DNA of 64,000 bases from Leptothermofonsia sp049200465 (GCF_049200465.1 NZ_CP120836.1:4464001-4528000), one strand, 5' to 3'; positions 8,436 to 17,838 are shown, numbered from the stretch's first letter. Notes: generated by a model from the letters alone, not told the origin. Translations and numbers: made by a program.

Positions 8436-9170
8436 TTAAAAATGAATACCACACTCTGACTTGCCGCCCATATCCCGCCAGCGACCAGCCCGCTCTTCTT
8501 CGCCTTCCCGGACAGGAGCGGTGAGGGGTTCATCCCCAATGCTGGGGTAGCCCTGGTCGTGGAGGGGGTTGTAAATCACATCGTGTTCAAAAACGTAGGC
8601 CCAGGTTTCCTTTCGAGTCCAATTGGCTAAGGGATTTACCTTCAGCCGCTGTTGCTGGTCTAATTCAAAGATGGGCATATCAGACCGGGAGCTTGCCTGG
8701 TCGCGGCGACGGCCTGTAATCCAGGCGATCGCGCCCAGCTCTTTCAAACCCCGCTGTAGCGGCTCAATTTTTGTGAGTTGGGAAAACCGGTCAATGTCTT
8801 TTTCCCAAAGAGCCTCCCCATATTTCGCTTCGAAAGCTTTCCGCGTCTTGACGCCTTTAATTTTGTAAATTTTCAAGTTTAGATCATAAATTCCCTTTGC
8901 CCGCGCCACCAGATCCAGGGTTTGGGGAAAGTGATGCAACGTTTCAAGAAAAAGAACAGGTACAGGTTGAGCAGGTTTGAGTTCCCGGTACAACAGGTCT
9001 GTAATCATCATATCATCCACATTGAACGCGCTGGCCTGCACCAAGCCTGTGGGCAAATTGACAACACACCAGGCAAGAATATCCTTAGGATGGGCTTTTT
9101 CAAATTTCTGGTTGAGTTTTTTGAGATCAAGGAGGGTTGGTTGGAGCAGGGGGTCAGTCGATTGAGTCAT
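8436..9170 (-). CDS. cysH: Phosphoadenosine phosphosulfate reductase
   Basis: CysH reduces PAPS to sulfite with thioredoxin in assimilatory sulfate reduction. The 244-residue protein has the PP-loop-type adenylyl-sulfate binding fold: SAFNVDDMMITDLL near residue 47, FLETLHHFPQT, ITGRRRDQASSR and NPLANWTRKETWAYV. It ends in KSECGIHF, the redox-active C-terminal motif with the catalytic Cys. It lacks the extra paired cysteines (CC...CxxC) that bind the 4Fe-4S cluster in APS reductases, so the substrate is most likely PAPS. Upstream is a 350-base non-coding gap. Confidence 0.9.
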   Translation of the reverse strand: MTQSTDPLLQPTLLDLKKLNQKFEKAHPKDILAWCVVNLPTGLVQASAFNVDDMMITDLLYRELKPAQPVPVLFLETLHHFPQTLDLVARAKGIYDLNLKIYKIKGVKTRKAFEAKYGEALWEKDIDRFSQLTKIEPLQRGLKELGAIAWITGRRRDQASSRSDMPIFELDQQQRLKVNPLANWTRKETWAYVFEHDVIYNPLHDQGYPSIGDEPLTAPVREGEEERAGRWRDMGGKSECGIHF

Positions 9171-9199
9171 CGTCGCGTGAAATGGCTAGAGCTTCTGTA

Positions 9200-9524
9200 A
9201 TCTCTAACATACCCAACTAGGGGATCCCTTGAGATAAATAATTGCTCTGAGGGGATGGTTCTTCTAGCTTGCTGGTGAAAGAGTAGCGTAAGCTACTCTT
9301 TCATCCAAACAAACCCCCTGGAATTATTGATTTTGTTTTGGTGGTAAGCTTCGCTTATTATCAAACTCCCAGGAGGGTCGAGGGGATAGAATTTAGGGGT
9401 TAGGGGCTAGAGGTTAGGAAAAAGGAAAGAAGAAATAAAGAAAAAAGTGCAGGAGAAACACCTGTGGTCTTTTATCCATAGCCTTCAGCCTTCATCAAAG
9501 CTCAAAGCTCATTACTCACAACAA
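9200..9524. other. Intergenic region with two inverted repeats
   Basis: At 9277-9302 an 11-bp perfect stem (GAAAGAGTAGC-GTAA-GCTACTCTTTC) forms a strong hairpin. A second, longer imperfect inverted repeat pairs accccctgg near 9313 with ccaggagggt near 9369 and encloses the palindrome taagcttcgctta. Either could be a terminator or a small interspersed element. No gene is supported until 9525. Confidence 0.6.
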
Positions 9525-9881
9525 ATGTCTCACGTTCGGTTGATTCTTTATAGCAAACCTGGATGCCATCTATGTGAAGGGTTGCAGGAGAAGTTAGAAC
9601 AAATCCAGAGTTTGGATCTGGAACTGGAAGTGCGAGACATTACTACCCGCCAGGACTGGTTCCAGGCGTATCAGTATGAAGTGCCTGTATTGTTTTTGGA
9701 TCGGGGACTGGAGCAGGGGAGAGTCGAAGGAACGGAGGAACATTCAACGTGCAATATTCAAGATCTAAAATCGCTTTCTTCCCCTTCGCTCACTCCTCTA
9801 CCCCGTTTCTCTCCGCGGGCAACAGTGCAACAGTTGGAGCAGATGTTACAGAAATATTTGCCGAACGATCGCAGAGAATAG
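9525..9881 (+). CDS. Glutaredoxin-like thioredoxin-fold protein (DUF836 type)
   Basis: A small thioredoxin-fold protein with the motif KPGCHLCEG (CxxC) right after the first beta strand and the cis-proline segment YEVPVLFLDRG, as in the glutaredoxin-like DUF836 family. It probably acts as a thiol-disulfide oxidoreductase; partners are unknown. I prefer the ATG at 9525 (MSHVRLILYS) because the family starts at this strand; an upstream start at 9447 would add 26 residues translated from low-complexity sequence. Residues ~65-100 are an unusual Ser/Glu-rich insert. murE follows 26 bases downstream, suggesting a shared transcript. Confidence 0.75.
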   Translation: MSHVRLILYSKPGCHLCEGLQEKLEQIQSLDLELEVRDITTRQDWFQAYQYEVPVLFLDRGLEQGRVEGTEEHSTCNIQDLKSLSSPSLTPLPRFSPRATVQQLEQMLQKYLPNDRRE

Positions 9882-9907
9882 AAGTGCTTTTGTGAGGGTT
9901 AGCTGAC

Positions 9908-11416
9908 ATGAAGTTGCGAGAGTTACTGGCGGCGGTTCCTGAAATCGCTCCACTGTCAGACCATCCAGCCCTGGATCTGGAAGTGAAGGGGTTAGCGACG
10001 AATTCCCTGGCCTGCCAACCCGGAGATGTGTTTATCGGTATGCCCGGTACCCGCGTGGATGGGGGGGATTTCTGGGCCGGGGCGATCGCCGCCGGGGCGA
10101 TCGCGGCCATTGTTTCACCCCAGGCCGCCCAGAAAGCATCCAGCAGCGGACAATCGACGTTGGGTAGGGAACCGTGTATCATCTCCGCCAGTGACATGGT
10201 AAGGGCCTGTGCCCAACTGGCAGCGGCTTTCTATCGCTATCCCGCTCAGCAGATGAAGCTGGTAGGGGTCACGGGCACCAATGGTAAAACAACCACAACC
10301 CATTTAATTGAATTCCTGCTGAATCAGGCTCAGAAGCCAACTGCTTTGCTAGGTACCCTCTACGCTCGCTGGCGCAGCTACCAGCAAACAGCGGCCCACA
10401 CTACCCCCTTTGCTGTGGAACTCCAGCGGCAACTGGCAGAAGCCCTGGCAGCGGGTTGTGAGTATGGGGTGATGGAGGTTAGTTCCCATGCCCTGGCTCA
10501 GGGGCGAGTGTTGAGCTGTCCATTTGAAGTAGCTGTGTTTACAAACCTGACCCAGGATCATCTGGACTTTCATCGTGATATGGATGATTACTTTTCGGCG
10601 AAAGCGTTATTGTTCAACACGGACTATCTCAAGGGACGCGCGGTGATCAATCTGGATGACTCCTATGGGCAACGGCTAATTCAACAGACTGGACAGGCAC
10701 AGGTCTGGAGTTATAGCACCCAGAATTCTGAGGCAGACCTGTGGACGAGTGATTTGAGCTATGGACCAGACGGCGTCAGCGGTGTTTTACATGCGCCCCA
10801 GGGTAAAGTCCCATTTCGATCGCCCCTCGTGGGGCAATTTAATCTCTCTAACCTGCTGGCCGCGATAGGAGCCGCTCTGCATCTGGGGCTGGAGTTAGAA
10901 GAGATGGTGGCTGCTTTGCCCTCCTTCAGCGGAGTGCCAGGACGGATGGAGCAGGTCCACATTGCCCCCAACCAGGACATCAGCGTGATTGTGGACTATG
11001 CCCATACCCCAGACAGTTTAGAAAATTTACTGCGGGCGGCTCGTCCCTTCATTCAAGGCAGGATGGTCTGTGTGTTTGGGTGTGGCGGTGATCGAGATCG
11101 GGGCAAGCGGCCCAAAATGGGAAAAATCGCGGCTGACCTGGCCGACGGGGTCTACGTCACTTCCGATAACCCCCGGACAGAAGATCCCCAGCGTATTTTG
11201 CAGGACATTCTGGAAGGAATTCCAGATTCGGTGCAGCCAATTGTGATTGCCGATCGTGCCGAGGCGATTCGAACCGCCATCCTGCAAGCCCAACCAGGAG
11301 ATGGTGTGCTCATTGCAGGCAAAGGTCACGAAGATTACCAGATTCTAGGAACCGAAAAGATCCATTTTGATGACCGGGAACAGGCACGGGCCGCTTTGGG
11401 CGATCGGATGCAATAG
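9908..11416 (+). CDS. murE: UDP-MurNAc-tripeptide synthetase, meso-DAP adding
   Basis: MurE adds meso-diaminopimelate to UDP-MurNAc-L-Ala-D-Glu in cytoplasmic peptidoglycan synthesis. The protein is 502 residues. It shows the ATP-binding P-loop VTGTNGKTTT (~120), the carbamylated-Lys region and FTNLTQDHLDFH, and YAHTPDSLENLL in the C-terminal domain. DNPRTEDP matches the DNPR motif that marks meso-DAP rather than lysine specificity. Residues 55-95 are rich in Ala/Gly with two HIP1 sites. The frame is intact. Confidence 0.95.
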   Translation: MKLRELLAAVPEIAPLSDHPALDLEVKGLATNSLACQPGDVFIGMPGTRVDGGDFWAGAIAAGAIAAIVSPQAAQKASSSGQSTLGREPCIISASDMVRACAQLAAAFYRYPAQQMKLVGVTGTNGKTTTTHLIEFLLNQAQKPTALLGTLYARWRSYQQTAAHTTPFAVELQRQLAEALAAGCEYGVMEVSSHALAQGRVLSCPFEVAVFTNLTQDHLDFHRDMDDYFSAKALLFNTDYLKGRAVINLDDSYGQRLIQQTGQAQVWSYSTQNSEADLWTSDLSYGPDGVSGVLHAPQGKVPFRSPLVGQFNLSNLLAAIGAALHLGLELEEMVAALPSFSGVPGRMEQVHIAPNQDISVIVDYAHTPDSLENLLRAARPFIQGRMVCVFGCGGDRDRGKRPKMGKIAADLADGVYVTSDNPRTEDPQRILQDILEGIPDSVQPIVIADRAEAIRTAILQAQPGDGVLIAGKGHEDYQILGTEKIHFDDREQARAALGDRMQ

Positions 11417-11616
11417 GGCATATCGGCAACAGAACTGAAGAGATCAACTCAACGTTCGGTTCTGGTTTAGATATCCACACCCCATGACTGACGGAATGAA
11501 AGCTACACCTGAAGTAGATTCTGTTGTGCGAATGATTGCCTCCTGTCTCCCTTATCGCCTGCCCCCTCACCCCTCAACTCACTAACAACCAACAACTAAC
11601 AACTAATAACTTAATT

Positions 11617-12219
11617 ATGAATTCATGGCGCGATCGCCTCAATCAGCTTGGTGGTAGAACCCGGTTTGTCGTTTGCCGGTTATTTATTCATCTGGCAGGG
11701 GAAGAGGTTGCCCCCCTGCTTGGAACACTTAACCGAGCTGCTCGTGAAGCGGTAGATGCAGAGGGTGACCTGGAAGTATTGGGGGAAGGGCTGGTTGAAA
11801 TTTGCCAGAACCTGCTCCAGTATGATACCTACTGGCAATCAGCGGCGAATGAAGGGAACGTTTTTTGGGATGAGGGAGAGGCCGGAGATTACGTTACCGA
11901 ACTGTTTACAGATTCTGCCCAACGCTACGGCAGCATTCCAGAACCAGATGATTCCGCCGCTTCTGATGAGCCGTTTTCCCTCCCTGTAACCCGTCATCTC
12001 GTTGTCATGCTGACGGTCGCTTACGAAGGTGAGGTGCCAGAACTGGAAACAGACCTTTCCAACATCACCGCCCTCAAGGCTGGGTTAAAAGCATTGATCA
12101 ACCTGCATTATCAGCAGCGGCTAAGGGCTATTCAGGTTCACTTCTCTCCTGCCCAACTGGGAGACGAACTCACCTCCGATCAAGTCCTACTCAATTTTCC
12201 AGAACTCATTCCGCTTTAA
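11617..12219 (+). CDS. DUF1517-like cyanobacterial protein
   Basis: Function unknown. I start at the ATG at 11617 (MNSWRDRLNQ) because the sequence before it is heptamer-repeat-derived. The protein, about 200 residues, resembles the C-terminal part of DUF1517 proteins: RFVVCRLFIHLAGEEV, then LVVMLTVAYEGEVPEL, a Leu-rich helix, and an end LTSDQVLLNFPELIPL, close to the family's LTxDELLxxYPxLxxL. It lacks the membrane segment and signal seen in longer members. The next gene begins 8 bases downstream, so they are likely cotranscribed. Confidence 0.6.
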   Translation: MNSWRDRLNQLGGRTRFVVCRLFIHLAGEEVAPLLGTLNRAAREAVDAEGDLEVLGEGLVEICQNLLQYDTYWQSAANEGNVFWDEGEAGDYVTELFTDSAQRYGSIPEPDDSAASDEPFSLPVTRHLVVMLTVAYEGEVPELETDLSNITALKAGLKALINLHYQQRLRAIQVHFSPAQLGDELTSDQVLLNFPELIPL

Positions 12220-12226
12220 CACGATT

Positions 12227-13078
12227 ATGCTTCGCCAATTTTTGATTTACTCAATGGCTCTGGTCCTGATTGGAACGGCTGTTGGCTGCGGTAGCCCGGT
12301 TATCAATGAACCATCCGCCAATCAGCCAACCCAGTCCGCTTCCCCTGCGGCTTACGAAAATCGTCTCTCTGATGGAGAGTATCCGGTACAACAGGCGACT
12401 TATAACGACGTCAATGGGGAATATAGCGTCGTTTTACTGAATACAAAACCAGGTGAGTCTTCCGTATACCGCACCACCAACTTGCCCATGGCACGCCTGA
12501 CAAACGAGGAAATTTCAGCGGGCAAAAAGAGCTATCTCAAAGTCGAAAATGGACAGCCTGCTCTATATCTGACTGAAGACTTCAAGATTGAGTACGTCCA
12601 CAACGTAACGGAAACCCAGACTAATCCCCAAACTGGCCAGCCAGAAACAGTTATCGTTCGTCAGGAGACGAGTTTTTGGACTCCGTTTGCTGGGGCTCTG
12701 GTAGGTCAGGCGTTGGGTAGCTTGTTATTTAGACCCCAGTATTACGTGCCACCCGTTTATCAACCAGGAATTTCTTTGACAGGTTTTGGTGGCTATGGGT
12801 CTACCTATGGTCAGGCTGTACAGCGCTACCAGACCCGCTATAATGCGCCTCCTGCGGAAGTTCGCAATCGTCAAACATTTCGAACAACGGGACAATTGCG
12901 ATCGCCCTCCTCCATCCAAACCAGAACCCGCACTTCCCAGGGCAACCGTTCCAGTGGTTCGGGCTATGGCTCCAGCAATTTGCGTCGCTCTAACCGCTCC
13001 AATGAAACCTACCGTCGTCCTAACCGGGGTTTCGGCAGTGGCTTTGGCAGCCGTCCACACAGCTTTAGAAGACGTTAA
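12227..13078 (+). CDS. Putative lipoprotein with Gly/Ser/Arg-rich tail
   Basis: Family not recognised. The first ~22 residues are a hydrophobic signal followed by the lipobox-like VGCG, predicting a lipid-anchored periplasmic protein. The middle region (40-170) has LYLTEDFKIEYVHNVT and a PFAGALVGQALGSLLF glycine-zipper-like stretch. The last ~110 residues are low-complexity, rich in Tyr, Gly, Ser and Arg (many RS/RR and GSGYGS-type motifs). This resembles cyanobacterial surface or RNA-binding-like tails; that is inference. It follows the DUF1517-like gene by 8 bases. Confidence 0.65.
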   Translation: MLRQFLIYSMALVLIGTAVGCGSPVINEPSANQPTQSASPAAYENRLSDGEYPVQQATYNDVNGEYSVVLLNTKPGESSVYRTTNLPMARLTNEEISAGKKSYLKVENGQPALYLTEDFKIEYVHNVTETQTNPQTGQPETVIVRQETSFWTPFAGALVGQALGSLLFRPQYYVPPVYQPGISLTGFGGYGSTYGQAVQRYQTRYNAPPAEVRNRQTFRTTGQLRSPSSIQTRTRTSQGNRSSGSGYGSSNLRRSNRSNETYRRPNRGFGSGFGSRPHSFRRR

Positions 13079-13154
13079 CCAAAAGTCCATCTAGAGCCAG
13101 ACTCTGTTCCTATCTCAAGATAGATTGGGCCCAGTAGAGAGAACGCTACACTAA

Positions 13155-13179
13155 AACCATAGATGAAAAACCTATGGTT
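13155..13179. terminator. Hairpin downstream of the lipoprotein gene
   Basis: AACCATAG and CTATGGTT form a perfect 8-bp stem with a nine-base loop. No T-run follows on either strand, so it may be a terminator or just an inverted repeat. A second hairpin, AGCCCTGA/TCAGGGCT, lies at 13252-13278. Confidence 0.35.
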
Positions 13180-13313
13180 CACCAACACAGATGGCATAGC
13201 TATGGAGGGTCGAAGCAAACCAACTATCTCTAACCAACTATCTCAAAGCACAGCCCTGAGCCACTCTGGTTCAGGGCTTCAGATTTAGATAGCAGATGAC
13301 AGGTGGCAGGTGT

Positions 13314-13428
13314 TATAGCGGTAGTCCTTATGGTTAGGACGGTGTGCAGGGGTGGAACCCCTGGCTGGGAGCGAAGTCCCCACTCCCTCTCTAATTCCAA
13401 TGTCCTAACGCACCTGCGTAAAGCTATA
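13314..13428. repeat. Interspersed MITE-like repeat, family A, copy 2
   Basis: 115 bp, ends tatagc...gctata. It contains gtgcaggggtggaacccctgg (a strong internal hairpin) and ttaggac/gtcctaa inner inverted repeats. It lies between the lipoprotein gene and radC. Confidence 0.8.
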
Positions 13429-13441
13429 ACTCAAAACGCTT

Positions 13442-13550
13442 CTAGTGGTCTGTCAAGACTGTTTTGATGGGTTGAAAACCCTCAAAACACCTGAGAATTG
13501 AGTTTTGTAGATTTGAGTTATCCCTCAAATCTATCCTGACGGACTACTAG
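13442..13550. repeat. Interspersed inverted repeat, family D, copy 1
   Basis: Starts ctagtggtc and ends ggactactag, with internal hairpins (gggttgaaaaccc; atttgagttatccctcaaat). Related copies lie at 39093-39194 and 54038-54146. A half-copy ending catcgtccactag is at 13661-13688. Confidence 0.7.
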
Positions 13551-13732
13551 CCCCCAAACCCCCATGTTGCAAAATTTAGTGTTTGTAACACTAGTACAGC
13601 CCGGCGGGAATACGAATACCATTCTGGCTCCCTCCGACTCCCCACTCCCCAATCCAATGGTTACTGGACTAATGCCATCGTCCACTAGTTGTCCTAACCG
13701 CCCCATTGCCTGTTATAGAGAGACAGCACCAT

Positions 13733-14464
13733 TTACTCTTCTTGAGGACATTCATTCCACAAATTGGTGACCTGGCGCATACTCAGAAAATCGCCATTAC
13801 CTAGAATCAGATGATCCAGCAGGGGAATGCCTAAAAACTGTGCACCCGTAAGTAGTTGACGAGTCAGGGTGATGTCTTCAGAGCTAGGTTCCAGATTTCC
13901 TGAAGGATGGTTGTGCGCCACAATCATTCTGGTTGCTCCGCGTCGTAACACTTCACGAAAAATCTCACGGGGATGGGCCAGGGTTTCAGTGGCCGTGCCA
14001 ATCGTGATGACTTGAGTGCCCAACAGTCGGTGTTTCACATCCAGGAGTAGAACTGCAAATCGTTCCTGGGTTTGCCACATCAAATCGTGACTGAGGGCAG
14101 CAGCGGCAACAGATGGATCATCCACGATCGCGCGTTCCGCAGGACGCGCATGAAATACGCGCTTGCCCAGTTCAACCGCCGCCAGAATAGTTGCGGCCTT
14201 CGCATTCCCTACCCCTGGAATGACCGTCAATTCCGCCACACTAATCTCCCGCAGTGCCGAAAGCGGATCGCGCTCATGCTCCCCTAGCTTCTTCAGAATG
14301 TATTGCCCCAACCCCACCGCTGATAGCTTTCCCGGCCCCTGTCCAGTTCCCAGCAGGATAGCAATCAGTTCGGCAGTCGAAAGGCTTTTAGGTCCATAGG
14401 AAACCAGGCGTTCACGGGGACGCTCAGCCGCAGGCATGTCTGCGATTCTAAGGCTATAGGTCAT
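13733..14464 (-). CDS. radC: RadC-family JAB-domain protein
   Basis: RadC proteins carry an N-terminal UPF0758 helix-hairpin-helix region and a JAB/MPN metalloprotease-like domain. The role in the cell is unsettled despite the name. Here the 243-residue protein has PRERLVSYGPKSLSTAELIAILL at the N-terminus, an HhH-like VIPGVGNAKAATILAAVEL, and the JAB motif with the metal-binding HNHPSGNLEPSSED (His-x-His...Asp), preceded by a conserved Glu in the IFREVL helix. Full length and intact. Confidence 0.9.
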   Translation of the reverse strand: MTYSLRIADMPAAERPRERLVSYGPKSLSTAELIAILLGTGQGPGKLSAVGLGQYILKKLGEHERDPLSALREISVAELTVIPGVGNAKAATILAAVELGKRVFHARPAERAIVDDPSVAAAALSHDLMWQTQERFAVLLLDVKHRLLGTQVITIGTATETLAHPREIFREVLRRGATRMIVAHNHPSGNLEPSSEDITLTRQLLTGAQFLGIPLLDHLILGNGDFLSMRQVTNLWNECPQEE

Positions 14465-14695
14465 TGACGCACCAAAAGTAGTTGCAAAAAGGGATTATGC
14501 TCAGTTATCCCTGGAGGAGCATCGATAGCAACACCTTGGGAGCAGGGGCCAGGGATTGGAGGCTGGGAGGTAGGTGCCATTCCCGGTTAGGTTTTGCTCT
14601 CTTGTGGGAACTCTGTGGAGGGCAATACCCATCTGCCGATTGAGATTTATTCATCTGAAAATTGCTGTAGGTTTAGCAATTAGGATTTCAGGGCG

Positions 14696-14896
14696 ATGTC
14701 TACTCCATCCTTTTTTAATACGATTGGTATCGAGGCTCTCGCTGAGCAGGTTTTGCTTTCCCGTCAGGTAACCTATGCTGATCGCCATCAAATCAAGCAA
14801 GCAATCTTAGGAGGTAGTCTGACAGAAGCCGATCATATTTTGCTTAACCGAATTCTTTACGGTATTCGCAAAGGAATATTGCGACTGGCCGATTAG
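14696..14896 (+). CDS. Small conserved-looking cyanobacterial protein
   Basis: 66 residues, no signal or membrane segment, predicted helical, ending LNRILYGIRKGILRLAD. I do not recognise a named family, but its basic, helical C-terminus resembles short cyanobacterial proteins annotated as hypothetical. The ribosome binding site is weak (cagggcg). It is followed by low-complexity purine-rich DNA. I keep it because the sequence is balanced in composition and lies alone in a gap that otherwise has no gene. Confidence 0.5.
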   Translation: MSTPSFFNTIGIEALAEQVLLSRQVTYADRHQIKQAILGGSLTEADHILLNRILYGIRKGILRLAD

Positions 14897-15021
14897 ACCA
14901 GGAGATGGGAGGGGAAAAGGAAAAGGGGAAAGGGAAAAGAAGTGATGGAGTACTCCATCCCCCCATCCCCCTATCTCCCCTTGCTCTTCATCCCTTATTA
15001 ATTGACAACTAGCCTCACCCC

Positions 15022-16413
15022 CTAATCGCCCGCAACGCCATCCTCACGGGCAGAACGTTGGACGGCGGCAGATACAGCAGTAGCAACCCGTTCATCAAAA
15101 ACTGAGGGAATAATGTGTTCCCGGTTGAGATCGCTGGGCTTGACCAGAGAGGCGATCGCATGAGCCGCTTCTAAATACATGCTGGTAGTTAGCGTGGAGG
15201 CACGGCAGTCAAGCGCTCCTCGAAAGATTCCTGGAAATGCCAGGACGTTATTAATCTGATTAGGATAATCGCTGCGGCCAGTTGCCATGACCGCAACCTC
15301 TTCAGCGACAAGCTCAGGCTGGATTTCAGGGATGGGATTTGCCATAGCAAAAACAATCGGATCTTTGGCCATAGACCGCACCATTTCGGGCGTTACTACG
15401 CCGGGAACACTGACGCCTAAAAAGATATCGCTGCCTTGCATCGCATCGGCCAGTGACCCCCCTTGCTCAACAGCAAACTCTCGTTTTTGTTCAGTCAGAT
15501 CAGTGCGATTGGTTGCTAGAATTCCCCTGGAGTCACACAAGCAAATGAACTCTGCCCCTGCTTTGCGAAGGAGGCGGGCGATCGCCACACCCGCAGCCCC
15601 CGCTCCGTTGATGACAATTTTGACCTCTGCCATCGACTTGTTCACTAATTTCAAGGCATTGAACAGTGCAGCCAGTGTGACAATGGCAGTGCCGTGCTGG
15701 TCGTCATGGAATACGGGAATGTTTAACTCTTGTTGCAGGCGGGCTTCAATTTCAAAACAGCGAGGAGCTGCAATATCCTCCAGGTTCACGCCACCAAAGA
15801 CAGGAGCAATGTTTTTGACAGTTTCTACAATCCCATCCGGATCCTGAGTGGCCAGACAAATCGGAAAGGCATCCAGACCGCCAAACTCCTTAAACAGCAT
15901 AGCTTTACCTTCCATCACAGGCAGAGCGGCTGCCGGTCCCAGATTTCCCAACCCCAAAACAGCACTGCCATCGGTGACAATTGCAACGGTATTTTGCTTG
16001 ATAGTAAGGTTATAGACTTCATCAGGGTTTTGAGCGATCGCGGTGGAAATTCGCCCAACCCCAGGAGTATAGGCCATTGCCAGATCCGCCTGTCCCCGCA
16101 GCGGAATGCGACTTTGAATGCTGATCTTGCCACCCCGATGCAGGTTGAAGGTGCGATCATAAACATTCAGGACTTTAATTTCCGGCAGGGCCTTGACTGC
16201 TTCCACAATCGTTTCAGCGTGTTCTGTACTGGCAGCATCCACCGTAATATCCCGCACAGAAATCTGGCGAGTTTGCTCAATCAGGTCAATTTGCCCCATA
16301 CTGCCCCCCAGGGTTGAGATGGCTTTAGTCACGCTTGCCAGCATACCAGGGCGGTTAGGAACCTGAAAGCGAATCGTCAGGCTGAAACTGGAGTTGGGAG
16401 TAAGATCAGTCAT
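15022..16413 (-). CDS. NAD(P)-dependent malic enzyme with ACT domain
   Basis: Malic enzyme decarboxylates malate to pyruvate, making NAD(P)H. The 463-residue protein starts with an ~85-residue ACT-type regulatory domain (FQVPNRPGMLASVTKAIST), then the malic enzyme catalytic domain: TPGVGRISTAIA, TDGSAVLGLGNLGP, catalytic Lys in MEGKAMLFKEF, and the metal-binding EDIAAPRCFEIE and FHDDQHGTAIV. The Rossmann NAD domain follows with VINGAGAAGVAIARLL and ANPIPEIQPE. This is the short bacterial type, not fused to phosphotransacetylase. Cofactor preference is not decided. Confidence 0.9.
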   Translation of the reverse strand: MTDLTPNSSFSLTIRFQVPNRPGMLASVTKAISTLGGSMGQIDLIEQTRQISVRDITVDAASTEHAETIVEAVKALPEIKVLNVYDRTFNLHRGGKISIQSRIPLRGQADLAMAYTPGVGRISTAIAQNPDEVYNLTIKQNTVAIVTDGSAVLGLGNLGPAAALPVMEGKAMLFKEFGGLDAFPICLATQDPDGIVETVKNIAPVFGGVNLEDIAAPRCFEIEARLQQELNIPVFHDDQHGTAIVTLAALFNALKLVNKSMAEVKIVINGAGAAGVAIARLLRKAGAEFICLCDSRGILATNRTDLTEQKREFAVEQGGSLADAMQGSDIFLGVSVPGVVTPEMVRSMAKDPIVFAMANPIPEIQPELVAEEVAVMATGRSDYPNQINNVLAFPGIFRGALDCRASTLTTSMYLEAAHAIASLVKPSDLNREHIIPSVFDERVATAVSAAVQRSAREDGVAGD

Positions 16414-16744
16414 GGTAGTTGGATTTGAAATTTTGAGTGGTTCACGGTGCAGCGTTTTCTGCTACAGCAATCCTATATTTGGATAGTGAAAGAGCTTTCC
16501 CGCCAGAGCAAGGCTTTCGGACTCTCCTTGTTCACAAACAATTCAGGACAGCTATATCAGAGTTTGGTAGCGCGTCAGGTCGGTGGCTGGTAGGGAAGCC
16601 TCATGAAATGCCCCTACTAACTGCCACTTGCAAAGTTGAAGACCAACATTGAAGATCAACAAGCGTCCTTGGCTTAAGAAAATCTCCGACACAGGATTGT
16701 ACCAAGTCACACCAACCGATGGGAGAAGATACGGGATTGCTTCA
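16414..16744. other. Gap between divergent malic enzyme and transporter genes
   Basis: About 330 bases separating two divergent genes. It must hold both promoters, but I see no palindromic operator or strong -10 that I would defend. The frame upstream of 16745 stays open to 16649, which is why a longer start is sometimes possible. Confidence 0.5.
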
Positions 16745-17656
16745 ATGAAACTAAACCCACCTGAAAGCTGGAAAATCACTCTCATTCTGGCAGTTGGAAT
16801 CCTAGCCACCTCTACCGCAGCCATTCTGGTGCGGTTGGCAATAGCTGAAGCGAATGTATCCGGAGCAGGGTTTAGTCTGGTGCTGGCTACATCGCGATTG
16901 ACTTTGGCCGCGATCGCCCTGATTCCCACCTGGGCTCATCTTTACCATAGCAAACCTGCACTGTCCGCATTTCGCTATGCAACCTTTGCCGGAATTGCGC
17001 TGGCGGTTCATTTTGCGACCTGGATTACGTCGCTTTCCTACACGTCGATCGCGGCCTCTACGACCCTCGTTACCACAAACCCAATCTGGGTTGCCCTGCT
17101 CTCCTGGTGGTGGTTCTGGGAGAAACCTGCTCGCCTCACCCTGGCAGGAATGACTGTGGCTTTAGCAGGTGGTGCTTTAATTGGTTGGGGCGGCAAGGCC
17201 AGTGCTTCCGGTTCTAATCCACTGTTGGGTGATGCGCTGGCTCTGACGGGGGCCTGGGCTGCCAGTTTGTATTTTCTATTGGGACGAGAAGCCCAGCGAC
17301 GGGGACTGGGGATTGGCAGTTACGCCACGGTGGCTTACAGTGTGGCAGCGATCGCCCTATTACCCCTGCCATCCTTATTTGGGGCCTCCTACACAGGCTA
17401 CACGCCGTTGACCTATGGCTACATTGCCTTAATGGCACTCCTGCCTCAACTAATTGGGCACACCAGCCTGAACTGGTCTCTTCGCTGGCTTTCTCCCATA
17501 TTGGTGACGCTGTCTATTTTGTTTGAGCCAGTGGCATCCAGTGTTCTGGGGTTTTTGATATTTAATGAAGTGCCCAGCTTAATGGTGAGTGTAGGGGCAG
17601 GGGTGCTGCTATTAGGAGTCGCGATCGCAACCCTCCCTGCGAAACAACCCTTATAA
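16745..17656 (+). CDS. DMT-superfamily (EamA) transporter
   Basis: An inner-membrane protein with about ten hydrophobic segments arranged as two EamA domains, typical of drug/metabolite transporters of roughly 300 residues. The first domain has ILVRLAIAEANVSGAGF and the second an NEVPSLMVSVGAGVLLLGV end. Substrate is unknown. I start at the ATG at 16745 (MKLNPPESWK) because it begins just before the first membrane helix; a start at 16649 would add 32 polar residues. The stop is 35 bases from the first CRP-like site of the small-RNA triplet. Confidence 0.85.
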   Translation: MKLNPPESWKITLILAVGILATSTAAILVRLAIAEANVSGAGFSLVLATSRLTLAAIALIPTWAHLYHSKPALSAFRYATFAGIALAVHFATWITSLSYTSIAASTTLVTTNPIWVALLSWWWFWEKPARLTLAGMTVALAGGALIGWGGKASASGSNPLLGDALALTGAWAASLYFLLGREAQRRGLGIGSYATVAYSVAAIALLPLPSLFGASYTGYTPLTYGYIALMALLPQLIGHTSLNWSLRWLSPILVTLSILFEPVASSVLGFLIFNEVPSLMVSVGAGVLLLGVAIATLPAKQPL

Positions 17657-17689
17657 CGAAAATAAGCTACGCAATGAATCGTTACTAGC

Positions 17690-17705
17690 TGTGATAAAGA
17701 TCACA
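17690..17705. promoter_or_regulatory. CRP-like binding site upstream of small RNA copy 1
   Basis: TGTGATAAAGATCACA is an exact TGTGA-N6-TCACA palindrome, the consensus for cAMP receptor proteins (SyCRP1 in cyanobacteria). Its centre is 62.5 bases before the expected transcript start, matching a class I activator position. No other CRP-like palindrome was noticed away from the triplet. Confidence 0.7.
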
Positions 17706-17748
17706 CAGAAGAATGATCTTGATCGCGATAACACAGCAACACAACCGA

Positions 17749-17838
17749 CATACTAAAAGAGACTCAACTATAGCCGAGTCATCAACAGGGAACACACAAC
17801 TGCCGACAGGTTTCTTCTGGAGACCGTCGGTTTTTTAT
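17749..17838 (+). ncRNA. Small RNA gene, triplet copy 1
   Basis: A -10-like CATACT (17749-17754) is followed by an RNA of about 80 bases with a 5' hairpin (GACTC...GAGTC), a conserved single-stranded segment CATCAACAGGGAACACACA and a terminator, CCGACAGG...CCGTCGG plus TTTTTT at 17814-17836. The layout (5' hairpin, exposed loop, terminator) recalls the Yfr2/Cyano-1 small RNA family of cyanobacteria; that identity is recalled, not tested. It has no open frame. Confidence 0.65.

Noticed and set aside
15287..16317. Long plus-strand frames inside malic enzyme
   Set aside because: Antisense to a full-length conserved gene; the composition is of shadow type.
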